Origin: Palsa-504 sp963769715
GTDB lineage: Bacteria; Actinomycetota; Actinomycetes; Streptosporangiales; Streptosporangiaceae
Direction: 5' to 3'
Length of the DNA stretch: 64,000 nt
Assembly (NCBI GenBank): GCA_963769715.1
Contig: CAVYNE010000013.1
Coordinates: 50,887 to 114,886 of the forward strand
Part shown: piece by piece, positions 1-9,800 of the stretch
How positions within the stretch are numbered: position 1 is the stretch's first letter
Layout: the number at the start of each line of letters is the position of its first letter
Notes under the pieces: model-generated
The model's input: the letters and a program-made list of their open reading frames with translations, nothing else
The model's database searches: none
What the model was told of the DNA's origin: nothing
Position numbers and translations under genes: made by a program

Positions 1-642
1 GCTGCGCGCGCGCTCGGTGAAGGTGGGCTCGGTATCGAACTTGCGCCGGGCCGCCTGGTAAAACGCGTTGGGGTCAGTCATCAGCAGGGCCGCTTCGGCG
101 GAGTCCTCGCCGACGTCGAGCAGCTGCTCGATGAGCATGCCGAACGGGGTGCCCCAGTCGCCGACATGGTTGTCCCTGATCACCCGGTGCCCGGCGAACT
201 CCAGGACGCGCGCGATGGCGTCACCGACGATGGTCGTGCGCAGGTGCCCGACGTGCATCTCCTTGGCGACGTTCGGGGAGGAGTACTCCACCACCACCGT
301 CTGCGGGTTCGCTACCGGCGCGAGCCCGAGCCTGGCGTCGTTGAGCATCCGCGAGGCCTGGGCGGCGATCCAGTCGTCGCGCAGGGTGAAGTTGATGAAG
401 CCGGGCCCGCTGACCTCGGGTTCGGCGCACATGTCCGTCACGTCCAGCCGGGCGGCCAGCTCGCCGGCCACCTGCCGCGGCGGTCGGCCGAGCCGCTTGC
501 CGAGGGGCAGCGCCACGTTGGCCTGGAAATCGGCGAATGAGGAGGGCCGGATCAGCGGGTCGGTATCGCCGTACTCCGGGCCGAACGACGCCACGATGGC
601 GTCGCGCACCCGCTGCGCGAGAACCTGCTGTGGATCGGCCAT
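1..642 (-). CDS. argS: Arginyl-tRNA synthetase, N-terminal part (cut by window edge)
   Basis: Charges tRNA-Arg with arginine in the cytoplasm. Reading leftward from the ATG at 642-640 gives MADPQQVLAQRVRDAIV, an additional N-terminal (tRNA D-loop binding) domain with FADFQANVALPLGKRLG, then VVEYSSPNVAKEMHVGHLRTTIVGD, which contains the class I HIGH-type signature (HVGH) typical of ArgS, and later RDNHVGDWGTPFG. About 214 codons are visible; the rest lies beyond the left edge. Only a weak AGG precedes the start. The first 91 bases overlap the 3' end of the upstream plsX frame. The family assignment is very secure. Confidence 0.95.
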   Translation of the reverse strand, partial: MADPQQVLAQRVRDAIVASFGPEYGDTDPLIRPSSFADFQANVALPLGKRLGRPPRQVAGELAARLDVTDMCAEPEVSGPGFINFTLRDDWIAAQASRMLNDARLGLAPVANPQTVVVEYSSPNVAKEMHVGHLRTTIVGDAIARVLEFAGHRVIRDNHVGDWGTPFGMLIEQLLDVGEDSAEAALLMTDPNAFYQAARRKFDTEPTFTERARS

Positions 643-2129
643 GACCTAAGCCTATAGGCGTTGCCGCAGGCTCTGCGCGTGCTTATCGCGGCGCCAATAA
701 CGGGCGGCGCCGATAACGGGCGGCGGAGGAAATGGCCGCCGCGGCTGGCGGACCGGCCCGGGCCTAGGCGCTGCGTGATCTTTTCCGTGATCTCGCCCCG
801 GGCCAGGTCGGCCGCGAGCAGGCAGGCCGAGGTGACGGCGCGGGCGGTGCTCGCGCCGTGAGCGATCACCACGGTTCCGCCCAAGCCAAGCAGGACAGCT
901 CCGCCGTAACTCTCAGCGTCGAGCCGCGCGGCGAGCTCCCGCAGCCCGCGGCGCTGCAGGAACGCGCCGATCCGGGCGGTCCGCGTCGCGGTCACCGCGG
1001 CCCGCAGTTCGGCCGCGGCGAACCGGATCGTGCCCTCGAGCGTCTTCAGCGCCACGTTCCCGGTGAAGCCGTCGGTCACGATGACGTCGAGATCGCCGGC
1101 CAGCAGGTCACCGCCCTCCACGTTACCGGCGAAGCTCAGCGGGAGCGCGCCGTGCGGCGGATCGCTGGCCAGCAGTTCGTGCGCTCGCCTGGTGAACTTG
1201 TTGCCCTTGCCCGGTTCGGTCCCGATCGTCAGCAGGCCCACCCTGGGCGCGGGCACGCCGAGCGTGAGCTGGGCGTAAGCCACGCCGAGCTGGCCGAACT
1301 GGACGAGCATCTCCGGCTTGGGGTCGGCGGTCGCGCCCGCGTCGATGAGCACGGTGCGGCCCGGGTGGGTCGGCAGCACGACGGCGAGCCCGGGCCGCAG
1401 CACGCCGGGCAGTGACCGCAGTCGCAGCCGCGCCGTGGCCACGATGCCGCCGGTGGACCCGGCGGATACCACGGCGGCCGCGTCGCCGCGCCTGACCAGC
1501 TGGCACGCCACCGCGACGCTCGATCGCGGGCGGCGCAGGCTGGCCAGCGCGCCTTCGTCCATCGCCAGGTTGTCTTCGGCCGGGACGATCTGGACCTCAT
1601 CGATGGCGCCCATCCCGCCGAGTACCTCGCGCAGCCGCGCCGGGGGTCCGGTCAGCAGGACGCGGACGCCGTGCTCGCGCTGGGCCGCGAGCGCCCCGGC
1701 CACGATCTCGCCGGGGGCGTGATCCCCGCCCATGGCGTCGACCGCGATCACCGGACCGGACCCGCCGCGGCCCGGGCGCAGCGCGTTGTCCGCGGGGCGC
1801 CCGGGATCCGCCTGGTCCCCCGGGCTGGCTGGATACCTGGCCCCCCCGGAGTCCCCGGCCTCCGCGGAGTCTGCGGCGGGCCGGGAACCACCGCTCTCGC
1901 CGTCCCGGGCCAGGGACCGCCGCTCCGGGCTGTCCGGCGCGGCGTTCAGCGGATCACCCGGGTGCGCGACCGCGGATGATGCCCCATCCTTTGTATGCCC
2001 TTCGACCTTCAGTGCCGGTGTAGTCGCCCCATTATGGCCCTGACGAGGAGTTCGGGCCCCCTGGACCTTGGAACCCCGCTGGTCCGCTTGTCGCGGATTG
2101 GCGTGAGCCATACGGAAGGTAACCGGCAC
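552..2129 (-). CDS. plsX: Phosphate acyltransferase PlsX with long N- and C-terminal extensions
   Basis: Makes acyl-phosphate from acyl-ACP for phospholipid synthesis. The conserved core begins near residue 127 (VIAVDAMGGDHAPGEIVAGAL) and includes SAGSTGG, IDAGATADPKPEMLVQFG, TIGTEPGKGN, FAGNVEGGDLL and VIVTDGFTGNVALK, ending near residue 450 (EITEKITQRLG). PlsX is usually about 330-350 residues; this frame has 525. The first ~125 residues are low-complexity and hydrophilic, and the last ~75 match nothing I recognise and run into argS. The start is uncertain: GTG 2129, ATG 2111 or GTG 1751 (directly before the core) are all possible, and none has a strong ribosome binding site. rpmF, a common upstream neighbour, is absent. 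Confidence 0.88.
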   Translation of the reverse strand: MPVTFRMAHANPRQADQRGSKVQGARTPRQGHNGATTPALKVEGHTKDGASSAVAHPGDPLNAAPDSPERRSLARDGESGGSRPAADSAEAGDSGGARYPASPGDQADPGRPADNALRPGRGGSGPVIAVDAMGGDHAPGEIVAGALAAQREHGVRVLLTGPPARLREVLGGMGAIDEVQIVPAEDNLAMDEGALASLRRPRSSVAVACQLVRRGDAAAVVSAGSTGGIVATARLRLRSLPGVLRPGLAVVLPTHPGRTVLIDAGATADPKPEMLVQFGQLGVAYAQLTLGVPAPRVGLLTIGTEPGKGNKFTRRAHELLASDPPHGALPLSFAGNVEGGDLLAGDLDVIVTDGFTGNVALKTLEGTIRFAAAELRAAVTATRTARIGAFLQRRGLRELAARLDAESYGGAVLLGLGGTVVIAHGASTARAVTSACLLAADLARGEITEKITQRLGPGRSASRGGHFLRRPLSAPPVIGAAISTRRACGNAYRLRSWPIHSRFSRSGCATPSWRRSARSTAIPTR

Positions 2130-2241
2130 TGTACGCCCGGTATTGTCCGGCTAAATAGGCACAGAATGGACCGCGGATCAATACTGGGGTCTTGGAAGTT
2201 GCTGTGATCTGGCCGAATACTTCCTGCGAAACATGGTAATT

Positions 2242-2286
2242 GTCTCGACAGCAGAAAGGTGGAAGGAGGATCGGAACTGTCGAGAC
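2242..2286. promoter_or_regulatory. 10-bp perfect inverted repeat in the plsX/kamA divergent region
   Basis: GTCTCGACAG at 2242-2251 is matched by CTGTCGAGAC at 2277-2286 with a 25-base spacer. The spacer contains a strong Shine-Dalgarno-like AGGAGGAT, but no ATG or GTG follows at normal spacing. The element sits in the 320-base gap between divergent plsX and the KamA-like gene, so it could be an operator or a 5' leader hairpin. The rest of the gap (2130-2241, 2287-2449) shows only relatively AT-rich promoter-like sequence without a clear -35/-10 pair. Confidence 0.4.
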
Positions 2287-2449
2287 GGCCGGCGCGTAAA
2301 TAAGCGTGGGAGAGCAGTTTTGGCCAGGCGTTAGCCGGGGAACGCGGCCAAGCGGGGAAAACCGCTGGGGAGCGGGTGTCATTGGGCTATTTTCGTGCGT
2401 TTACGCGGCGCTTCGGCCGCGCAGCGCGCCGGACGGAGGGAGAAGATGC

Positions 2450-3865
2450 GTGACTGACATCCAGCAGGCCGTGCCGTCGGCACGGTCGGCGGGCCGCGGG
2501 TTCCGTGCCTATTCGGCGAAACATCTGGACATGCTCGGGCAGCGGGCCGGCCTGCCGCCAGCAGAACGGCTGGCGGTCCGGGCGGTGGCGACCGTGCTGC
2601 CGTTCCGGACCAACTCGTACGTGGTCGAGAACCTGATCGACTGGGACGCGGCCCCCGACGACCCGATCTACCGGCTGGTCTTCCCCCAGCCGGACATGCT
2701 GCCCGCGGCGGACGTGCGGCGGCTCGCCGACATGATCGACGGCGGCGCTCCCGAGGCTGGCCTGCGCGCCGCCGCGCACGAGATCCGGATGCGGCTGAAC
2801 CCCCATCCGGCCGGCCAGCTGCTCTTGAACGCGCCCACCTTGGGCGGCCGGGCCGTGCCCGGCCTGCAGCACAAGTACCCGGAGACCGTGCTCTTCTTCC
2901 CCCGGCAGGGGCAGACCTGCCACGCGTACTGCAGCTACTGCTTCCGGTGGGCGCAGTTCGTCGATGAGCCCGACCTGAAGATGGCCACGGACGATATCGG
3001 CACGCTGGTGGCCTACCTTGGCGAGCATCCCGAGGTGACCAGCGTTCTGATCACCGGCGGCGACCCCATGATCATGGGCGAGCCGGTGCTCCGCCGCTAC
3101 ATAGAGCCGCTCATAGATCCGGTGAACCGCCTTGACCACCTCGAGTCGATCAGGATCGGCACCAAGTCGCTGGCCTACTGGCCGCAGCGCTTCGTCAGCG
3201 ACCCGGACGCCGACGCGACCCTGCGGCTATTCGGCGAGGTCCTCGCCTCGGGCCGGACGCTGGCGGTGATGGCGCACTTCTCGCATCCGCGCGAGCTCGA
3301 GCCGCCGGTCCTCGCCGAGGCCGTGCGCCGGATCAGGGGTACCGGGGCAGTGATCCGCACCCAGGCTCCGCTGATCAGGTCGATCAACGACGACCCGGAG
3401 GCCTGGCGGGCCATGTGGCGGACGCAGGTCCGGATGGGCATGATTCCCTACTACATGTTCGTGGAGCGGGACACCGGCCCGCAGGACTACTTCGCGGTGC
3501 CGCTGGCCCGCGGATACGAGATCTTCCGCGAGGCCTACCAGGGTGTTTCCGGTCTGGGCCGGACCGTCCGGGGTCCGTCGATGTCGGCTACGCCGGGGAA
3601 GGTGTGCGTCGACGGCGTGACCGAGGTGGCGGGCCTCAAGGTCTTCGTCCTGCGCATGATCCAGGCGCGCGACCCGGAGCTGGTGGGAACGCCGTTTTTC
3701 GCCAGGTTCGACCCGGCCGCCTGCTGGCTCACCGACCTGGAGCCCGTGTTCGCGTCCCGGTTCCCCTATGAGCCCGCCCGCTATGAGGCCGTCCCTGACG
3801 AACTGCCCGGGCTATGGCCCGCGGAGCCGGACGAGCCGGGTGAGCTCATGGTCCCGGCCATCTGA
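2450..3865 (+). CDS. Lysine 2,3-aminomutase (KamA)-family radical SAM protein
   Basis: The 471-residue product carries the radical SAM cluster motif C-x3-C-x2-C as CHAYCSYCF (around residues 156-164), followed by a SAM-contact glycine motif LITGGDPM and the KamA-type LESIRIGTKSLAYWPQR. Family members bind a 4Fe-4S cluster, SAM and PLP and move an amino group between alpha and beta carbons. The usual PLP-lysine loop (PGGGGK in clostridial KamA) appears reduced to SATPGK, so the substrate is uncertain. GTG 2450 is chosen because GGAGGG lies 9 bases upstream; the frame is open further 5' without support. It is the first of four co-directional genes. Lysine 2,3-aminomutase activity itself is an inference. 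Confidence 0.82.
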   Translation: MTDIQQAVPSARSAGRGFRAYSAKHLDMLGQRAGLPPAERLAVRAVATVLPFRTNSYVVENLIDWDAAPDDPIYRLVFPQPDMLPAADVRRLADMIDGGAPEAGLRAAAHEIRMRLNPHPAGQLLLNAPTLGGRAVPGLQHKYPETVLFFPRQGQTCHAYCSYCFRWAQFVDEPDLKMATDDIGTLVAYLGEHPEVTSVLITGGDPMIMGEPVLRRYIEPLIDPVNRLDHLESIRIGTKSLAYWPQRFVSDPDADATLRLFGEVLASGRTLAVMAHFSHPRELEPPVLAEAVRRIRGTGAVIRTQAPLIRSINDDPEAWRAMWRTQVRMGMIPYYMFVERDTGPQDYFAVPLARGYEIFREAYQGVSGLGRTVRGPSMSATPGKVCVDGVTEVAGLKVFVLRMIQARDPELVGTPFFARFDPAACWLTDLEPVFASRFPYEPARYEAVPDELPGLWPAEPDEPGELMVPAI

Positions 3866-4046
3866 CTCCGGGCCGCACCGGACGCCGCCGTAGGGTCCTG
3901 GCCGCTGGCCTTGTTCTTGATGGCGAGGCAGCTAGCCGCGGCCAGGGCCACCACGGCGATGGGCATGACCGTGGTCCTCGGCGCTAGCCTCGCCGTCGGC
4001 CCACCGGCCCTACGGCGTCGGAGCCGCGGCGGGTATGCTCCCGGTC

Positions 4047-4820
4047 ATGGAGCTGAACGGTAATTCGGCGGTCGTCTCCGGCGGCGCGAGCGGACTCGGC
4101 GAGGCGACTGCGCGGGTGCTGGCGACGGCCGGCGCCACCGTCGTCATCGCCGACCTGAACGAGACCCGCGGCAAGCAGATCGCGGATGAGATCGGCGGGG
4201 TGTTCGCCCGCACCGACGTGGCCGACGAGGTATCGGTGCAGGCGGCGGTGGACGCCGCGGTCTCTACTGGCTTCCCGCTGCGGGTCGCGGTCAGCTGCGC
4301 CGGCATCGGCTGGGCGGCGCGGACCGTCGCGCGCGACGGCACCCCTCATGACCTGGCCGCCTACCAGAAGGTCATCGCCGTCAACCTGGTCGGTACCTTC
4401 AACCTGATGCGCCTGGCCGCCGCGGCCATGGCCAAGACCGAGCCTGTCGACGCCGACGGCCAGCGCGGTGTCGTCATCAACACCTCCTCGGTCGCGGGCA
4501 TCGAGGGCCAGACCGGCCAGATCGCGTACTCAGCCTCCAAGGGCGGCATCATCGGGATGACCGTGCCGGGCGCGCGCGACCTGTCCGCCATCGGGGTACG
4601 GGTTCTCGCGATCTGCCCGGGCATCATCGACACGCCGATTTACGGGTTCTCCGGGAACGCCGAGGAGTTCAAGGCCCGGCTGGTGGCCCCGGTGGTCTTT
4701 CCCAAGCGGATGGGGCGGTCCGATGAATTCGGTCACCTGGTCCGGGTGCTGATCGAGAACGACTACATGAACGCCGAGGTGGTGCGCTTCGACGGCGGGA
4801 TCAGGTTCCAGCCCAAGTAG
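4047..4820 (+). CDS. SDR-family 3-hydroxyacyl-CoA dehydrogenase (type II-like)
   Basis: A 257-residue short-chain dehydrogenase. The NAD-binding glycine motif is GGASGLGEA near the N-terminus, followed by an acidic residue after strand 2 (VVIADLNE), a structural NAG-like motif (CAGIG) and the catalytic Ser and Tyr-x3-Lys in INTSSVAGIEGQTGQIAYSASKGG. The segment AKTEPVDADGQRGVVINTSSVA and the tail VVRFDGGIRFQPK closely resemble actinobacterial HSD17B10-like 3-hydroxyacyl-CoA dehydrogenases. The start MELNGNSAVVSGG fits the family; an in-frame ATG at 4035 would add four residues. The 181-base gap upstream contains a 10-bp inverted repeat, CGCCGTAGGG (3886-3895) with its complement at 4008-4017. 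Confidence 0.85.
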   Translation: MELNGNSAVVSGGASGLGEATARVLATAGATVVIADLNETRGKQIADEIGGVFARTDVADEVSVQAAVDAAVSTGFPLRVAVSCAGIGWAARTVARDGTPHDLAAYQKVIAVNLVGTFNLMRLAAAAMAKTEPVDADGQRGVVINTSSVAGIEGQTGQIAYSASKGGIIGMTVPGARDLSAIGVRVLAICPGIIDTPIYGFSGNAEEFKARLVAPVVFPKRMGRSDEFGHLVRVLIENDYMNAEVVRFDGGIRFQPK

Positions 4821-4868
4821 GCTGGCCGGGGCACGGATTCTCCTACCCCGATCGTTTTGGCGGCACGC

Positions 4869-6806
4869 ATGTGCGGAATTACCGGCTGCCTGGCCCTGGC
4901 AGACGGAGCAGGGCCCGACACCGAGTGGGTCGGCCGTGCCGCCATGCGCATCGCCCACCGCGGGCCCGACGACGAGGCTTTCTTCGCCGATCGCGACCTG
5001 GCCCTGGGCTTCCGGCGGCTGGCCATCATCGACACCTCGGCCGCCGGGCGGCAGCCGATGCACTCGGCGGACGGCCGCTTCGTGATGGTCTTCGACGGCG
5101 AGATCTACAACTACGTCGAGCTGGCCCAGCGCCTGCTCGCCCGCGGCGTCCGGCTGCGCAGCAGGTCAGCGGCCGAGGTGCTGATTGAGATGTACGCCTG
5201 GCTGGGCAGAGACGTGGTTCGCCAGCTCAGGGGCATGTATGCGTTCGCCATCTGGGATCGGCGCACCCGTGAGCTATTTTGTGCACGCGACCCGTTCGGC
5301 ATAAAGCCCTTCTTCTACGGGCTGACCAGCGGCCACCGGCCCAGGTCCGGGCCTCAGCTCTGGTTCGCCTCCGAGCGCAAGGCACTGGCCGATGCCGGCG
5401 AGGTGACCGCGATCGACCCGGACGCGCTGGGCAGGTACCTGTCGTTCCAGTACGTGCCGGCGCCGGCCACCATGGTGCCGCCGACGCGGTCGCTGCCGCC
5501 CGGGCACGTGCTGATCGCCCGGCCGGGCGGCCGGGTCGACGTGTTCAGGTACTGGCGTCCCGAGCTGCGGCCAGCTAGGTCCCCGTCGTCGAGCTCGCCG
5601 GAAAAGATCCTGGCCGCGCTGCGCGACTCGGTGGCCGTTCACCTGCGCAGCGACGTCCCGGTCGGCGCGTTCCTGTCCGGCGGGGTGGACTCGGCCACCC
5701 TCTGCGCGCTCGCGGCCGAGATCTCTCCCGGCTTGGCGACCTTCACTGTCGGATTCGAGCGCGAGGGCTACAGCGAAATCGACGACGCCATGGCCACGGC
5801 GACCGCGCTCGGTGTGAAGTCCGTTCCGTACGTGATCAGCCCCGAGGAGTTCCTCGCCTGCCTGCCCCGGATCATCTGGCACCTGGACGACCCGATGGCG
5901 GACGCGGCCGCCGTCCCGCTGTGGTTCGCCGCCCGCGAGGCGCGCAAGCACGTCAAGGTGGTGCTGTCCGGTGAGGGCGCCGACGAGCTGTTCGGCGGAT
6001 ACGGCGTCTACTACCAGCCGGGCTTGGTCCGGGCCGGGCAGGCCCTGCCCGGATGGGGACGAGCGACGATCGGCCGGGTCGCCTCCGAGCTGCCGTCCGG
6101 GCGCCGGGGCAAGGGCCTGCTCAGCCGGACCTCGACGCCGCTGCGCCGACGGTACATCGGCAACGCCTACGTGTACCACGGTGCGGAGGCGCGCCTCCTG
6201 GCCGCCCACGGCAACGGCAGCGAGTTCGACGTGACCGATCCGGTGTACCGGCAGGCGGCCGAGGCCGGGCTGGACGACGTCGCCACCATGCAGCTGGTCG
6301 ATGTCAACACCTGGCTGCCGGGCGACATCCTGGTCAAGGCCGACCGGATGGCCATGGCCCACGGCCTGGAGCTGCGCACGCCGTTCCTCGACCGCGAGGT
6401 GCTCGCGGTGGCCGCGCGCCTGGCCCGGGTGGAGAAGACCGCCGCGGGCACCACGAAGTTCGCGCTCCGGGAGGCCATCGGCGAACTGCTGCCGCAGGCC
6501 GCCGCGGAACGCGCCAAACTGGGCTTTCCGGTGCCGCTCGGCTACTGGCTCCGCGGCGGCATGTATGGTTTCGCGGAGCAGGTGGTCCGCACGGCGCAGA
6601 CCGGCCAGTGGCTGAACAAGGGCGCCGCGCTCGAGATCCTGCGCCGCTTCCGGGCCGACGATCCCGAGGTGACCTGGAGGCAGGTGTGGCTGCTGGTCGT
6701 ATTCTCGTTGTGGCACCAGATCTACGTCGAGCGCGTTTACGACCCGGTGGCCCTCGGCTGGTCAGGGGGCCAGGGGGGTACGGGGGGACGGGCAGTCCCC
6801 CCGTGA
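4869..6806 (+). CDS. asnB: Asparagine synthase (glutamine-hydrolysing)
   Basis: Converts aspartate to asparagine with glutamine and ATP. ATG 4869 is chosen because it places the catalytic cysteine second (MCGITGC); an upstream TTG at 4857 would bury it. The N-terminal class II glutaminase spans about residues 1-190 (HRGPDDE, DGEIYNY). The synthetase domain has the ATP pyrophosphatase loop SGGVDSA near residues 268-274 and SGEGADELFGGYG further on. The length of 645 is normal. The last ~14 residues (GGQGGTGG...) are encoded by a G-run repeat that also supplies the stop codon. The neighbouring glycosyltransferase suggests amidation of an envelope-linked product, but a housekeeping role is equally possible. 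Confidence 0.93.
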   Translation: MCGITGCLALADGAGPDTEWVGRAAMRIAHRGPDDEAFFADRDLALGFRRLAIIDTSAAGRQPMHSADGRFVMVFDGEIYNYVELAQRLLARGVRLRSRSAAEVLIEMYAWLGRDVVRQLRGMYAFAIWDRRTRELFCARDPFGIKPFFYGLTSGHRPRSGPQLWFASERKALADAGEVTAIDPDALGRYLSFQYVPAPATMVPPTRSLPPGHVLIARPGGRVDVFRYWRPELRPARSPSSSSPEKILAALRDSVAVHLRSDVPVGAFLSGGVDSATLCALAAEISPGLATFTVGFEREGYSEIDDAMATATALGVKSVPYVISPEEFLACLPRIIWHLDDPMADAAAVPLWFAAREARKHVKVVLSGEGADELFGGYGVYYQPGLVRAGQALPGWGRATIGRVASELPSGRRGKGLLSRTSTPLRRRYIGNAYVYHGAEARLLAAHGNGSEFDVTDPVYRQAAEAGLDDVATMQLVDVNTWLPGDILVKADRMAMAHGLELRTPFLDREVLAVAARLARVEKTAAGTTKFALREAIGELLPQAAAERAKLGFPVPLGYWLRGGMYGFAEQVVRTAQTGQWLNKGAALEILRRFRADDPEVTWRQVWLLVVFSLWHQIYVERVYDPVALGWSGGQGGTGGRAVPP

Positions 6807-6836
6807 TCGGGGGGTCCAGGGGGGGCGCCCCCCGGA
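6764..6836. repeat. G-run dispersed repeat, copy A (end of asnB and spacer)
   Basis: The segment contains several GGGGGG runs separated by 3-6 bases, then complementary C-runs (for example GGGGGGGCGCCCCCC), allowing strong hairpins. It encodes the C-terminus of AsnB and fills the gap before the next gene. The same layout, G6-N3-G6 followed by a short C-run, recurs at 26285-26299, 41995-42060, 55935-55970 and 62665-62698. Confidence 0.6.
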
Positions 6837-6855
6837 TGAAACGGAGAACGAGCCT

Positions 6856-9800
6856 TTGAGTACTCCCAGGATCAGCGTCGTCGTGGCGTTCTTCAACAAC
6901 GAAGACGATCTCGGCGACTGCCTGGACTCGATCGCCGCCCAGTCGTTCGCTGACCTTGAAGTGATCATGGTCGACGACGGTTCCACCGACCACAGCGCCC
7001 AGATCGCCCGGGCCAAGGCGGCCGTCGACCCCCGTTTCGTGCTGCTGCAGCCGGGGCATGGGGGCCCGGGCGGCGCGCGTAACCGCGGCGTCGAGCGGGC
7101 CGGCGGGGAGTTCCTGGCCTTCGTCGACGGCGACGATGTGCTGCCGGCCAACGCGTACGAGCTGCTGCTGCACGCGCTCGAGCAGTCGGGCTCTGACTTC
7201 GTCAGCGGCGCCGTATTCCGGGTGGGACCGAAGGGGATCAATCCTTCGGCACTGCATTCGCTGGCGCTCAAGGGCAGGCAGACGGGCACCCACATCACTA
7301 AGACACCGCGGCTGCTCTACGACGTGTCGGTCTGGAACAAGCTGCTGCGGCGCAGCTTCTGGGATGCCCACGAGCTGTCCTTCCCGGAGGGCGTGGTCTG
7401 GGAGGACATCCGGCTCATGACCAAGGCCCACGTGCTGGCCCGGGCCGTGGACGTGATTCCCGACACCGTCTACTACTGGCGCGAGCGCGCGCAGGGCCGG
7501 CTGTCGATCACGCAGAGCCGGACCAGCATTGCCAACCTGCGTGACCGGATGACCGCGCTGGCCGACATCGACGAGTTCATCGCCGCGCACTCCACCGGCA
7601 GCCTGCTCCGGGCCCACCAGCGCAAGGCCCTCAAGAACGACCTGTGGCTCTATGTCCAGGACCTGCACAAGGTGACCGAGGCCTACCGGGCCGAGTTCGC
7701 CGACCTGGTGAACGGTTACCTGGACCACGTCGGCCGCCGGGTGCTGCGCAGCCTGCCCGCTCCCCACAAGCTGGCCTATTACCTGGTGCGGATCCGGGCG
7801 ATGCCGCAGCTCGCCGAGCTGGCCGCCTGGCTGATGGAGCAGCCGGTGCGCCAGGTGCCCATGATCCGGCGCTGGGGCAGGCTCCGCGCCGACCTGCCGT
7901 TCCGGGAGAATTCGCCGGTCCCGGTGCCGGCCCGCGTGTTCCGGCCGCACTGGCGTGACCTGGACCCGTACATGCAGGTGGACGACATCGGCTGGGCCCG
8001 TGACAAAAAGGGGCAGAGTGACAAAAGGGGACCCCGTGACAAAAGGGGGCAGAGCGGGAAGCGGGACCGGCTGGTCGTGACCGGACGGGCCAACGTGCCC
8101 TCGGTCGATATCCCCCGGCGCAGGAACACGTCCAAGATCGTGATCCTGCGGCCGCCTGGACCCGGAATCCGGCGGCTCCCGGTCGTGCGGCCCGCACGCT
8201 CGTTCCTCCACCCGGAGGCGACGGCGCTGTCCGAGCAGGACCGGTACAACTACGACTGGTCGGGTTTCCGGTTCACGGTCAGCCCCCGGTGGTTCCGCGG
8301 GACCGGGCCGTGGCAGTGCTACATGCTCGTCCGCGGCCACGGCGTATGGCGCCCGGCCCGGGTGCACACTCCGGTGCCCGGCCCGGCCGAGCGGCCGCAG
8401 CCCCGCCAGGTCGCGCCCGGCCTGCGGTTCGGCGCCCGCTGGGCCGGCCTCGGCCTGAACGTGGCCCGCTGGCGGCTGGGCGCGGTGATCACGGCTGTGG
8501 ACTGGCACGACGCAGACGCAGGGACCGCGGAGATCGAAGTCGAGATGCCCGCGGGATCGGCCAGCGCCGACCCGGCCGAGCTGGTACTGGTGCGCAACCG
8601 GGGGGCGGCGGCCCGTTCGGTCCCTGCTTTTGCGGTGGCGACCCCGGCCGGCGCGCCGCTCAAGTTCCGCGCGCTCGTCCCGCTAGCTGACCTGGCCCGC
8701 GCGGCGGACGTGGTGGACCGGGCCGGCCGGGTGGCCGGCGACGACGTGATGGCCTGGGATGTCTTTATCAAGCTGGCCGGCCGCCCCAGGGTCAGGGTGG
8801 CGTGGCCGGAAGGCATGCCGGAGAGCAGGCACCTGTTCGGCGGCCGTGAGGCCGTGGTCGGCCAGAGCCGCTACGGTGACTTTGTGCTATCTGAACGTTC
8901 TCCACGGCCGGTGATCGACGAACACGAGTGGCAGCCCGACGGGCGCCTGGTGCTCCGCGGCAGCTTCCTCGGCGCCGGCCTCCCCGGCGGCGACCGGTAC
9001 GAGACGGTGCTGCGCCGGATCGGGTCCGCCGACTCACACGTCATCGGCTTCGCAGTGGACGGTGAGCGCTTCAGCATCGAGGCCGACCTGGACCAGATGC
9101 CGTTCTTCGGCTCGGCCATCCCGCTGCGGGACGGCGAATGGAACCTGTACGTGCGCCCGGCGGGCGGTGCCTCCGAGATGCTGGCCGAGCTCAAGTACGA
9201 CCACGACCGGCTGGGCGACGTCGCCGCCCAGCGGGTTCCCGCCGGGCCCAAGTGGTACCGGCTGATGATCACCGGCCATGACGATCCGCTGATCACCGCC
9301 GAGCCGCGGCTGCGCCGCATCGAGCAGGGCAACTTCGCCCAGCGGGCGCTGCGGCGCGGGTACTACCCCTTGATGCTCCGCACGCCGGTGCGCGATTCGG
9401 TCTTCTTCGTCAGCTGGAAAGGCAAGCAGTGCGGCGACAATCCGCTCGGCATCGCGGAGGAACTGCGCCGCCGGGGCGATGACCGAGAGCACCTGTGGGC
9501 CGTCACGGACTGGTCGGTGCCGGTGCCCGAGGGTGGCACCGGGGTGCTCCGCGGCACTGAGGAGTACTACGAGGCGCTGGCCCGGTCGAAGTACCTGATC
9601 TCCAACGACGACATGCAGGCGCCGTTCCGTAAGCGCGACGGCCAGGTCTACCTGCAGACCTGGCACGGCACGCCGCTGAAGCGGATCGGGTTCGACATCT
9701 CCAACCCGCAGTTCATCAGCGGGACGGCGTATTTCGACCACCTGGCCGCAGACATCGCACAATGGGACCTGCTGCTCTCGCCGAACCCGTTCAGCACGCC

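Noticed and set aside
3781..3966. 61-codon minus ORF with a hydrophobic N-terminus and GAGGA upstream
   Set aside because: The hydrophobic part is only ~15 residues, and most of the frame is antisense to the end of the KamA-like gene; no independent support.
6334..8508. 724-codon minus-strand frame
   Set aside because: Antisense shadow of asnB and the GT2/TagF gene; low-complexity composition and no domain.
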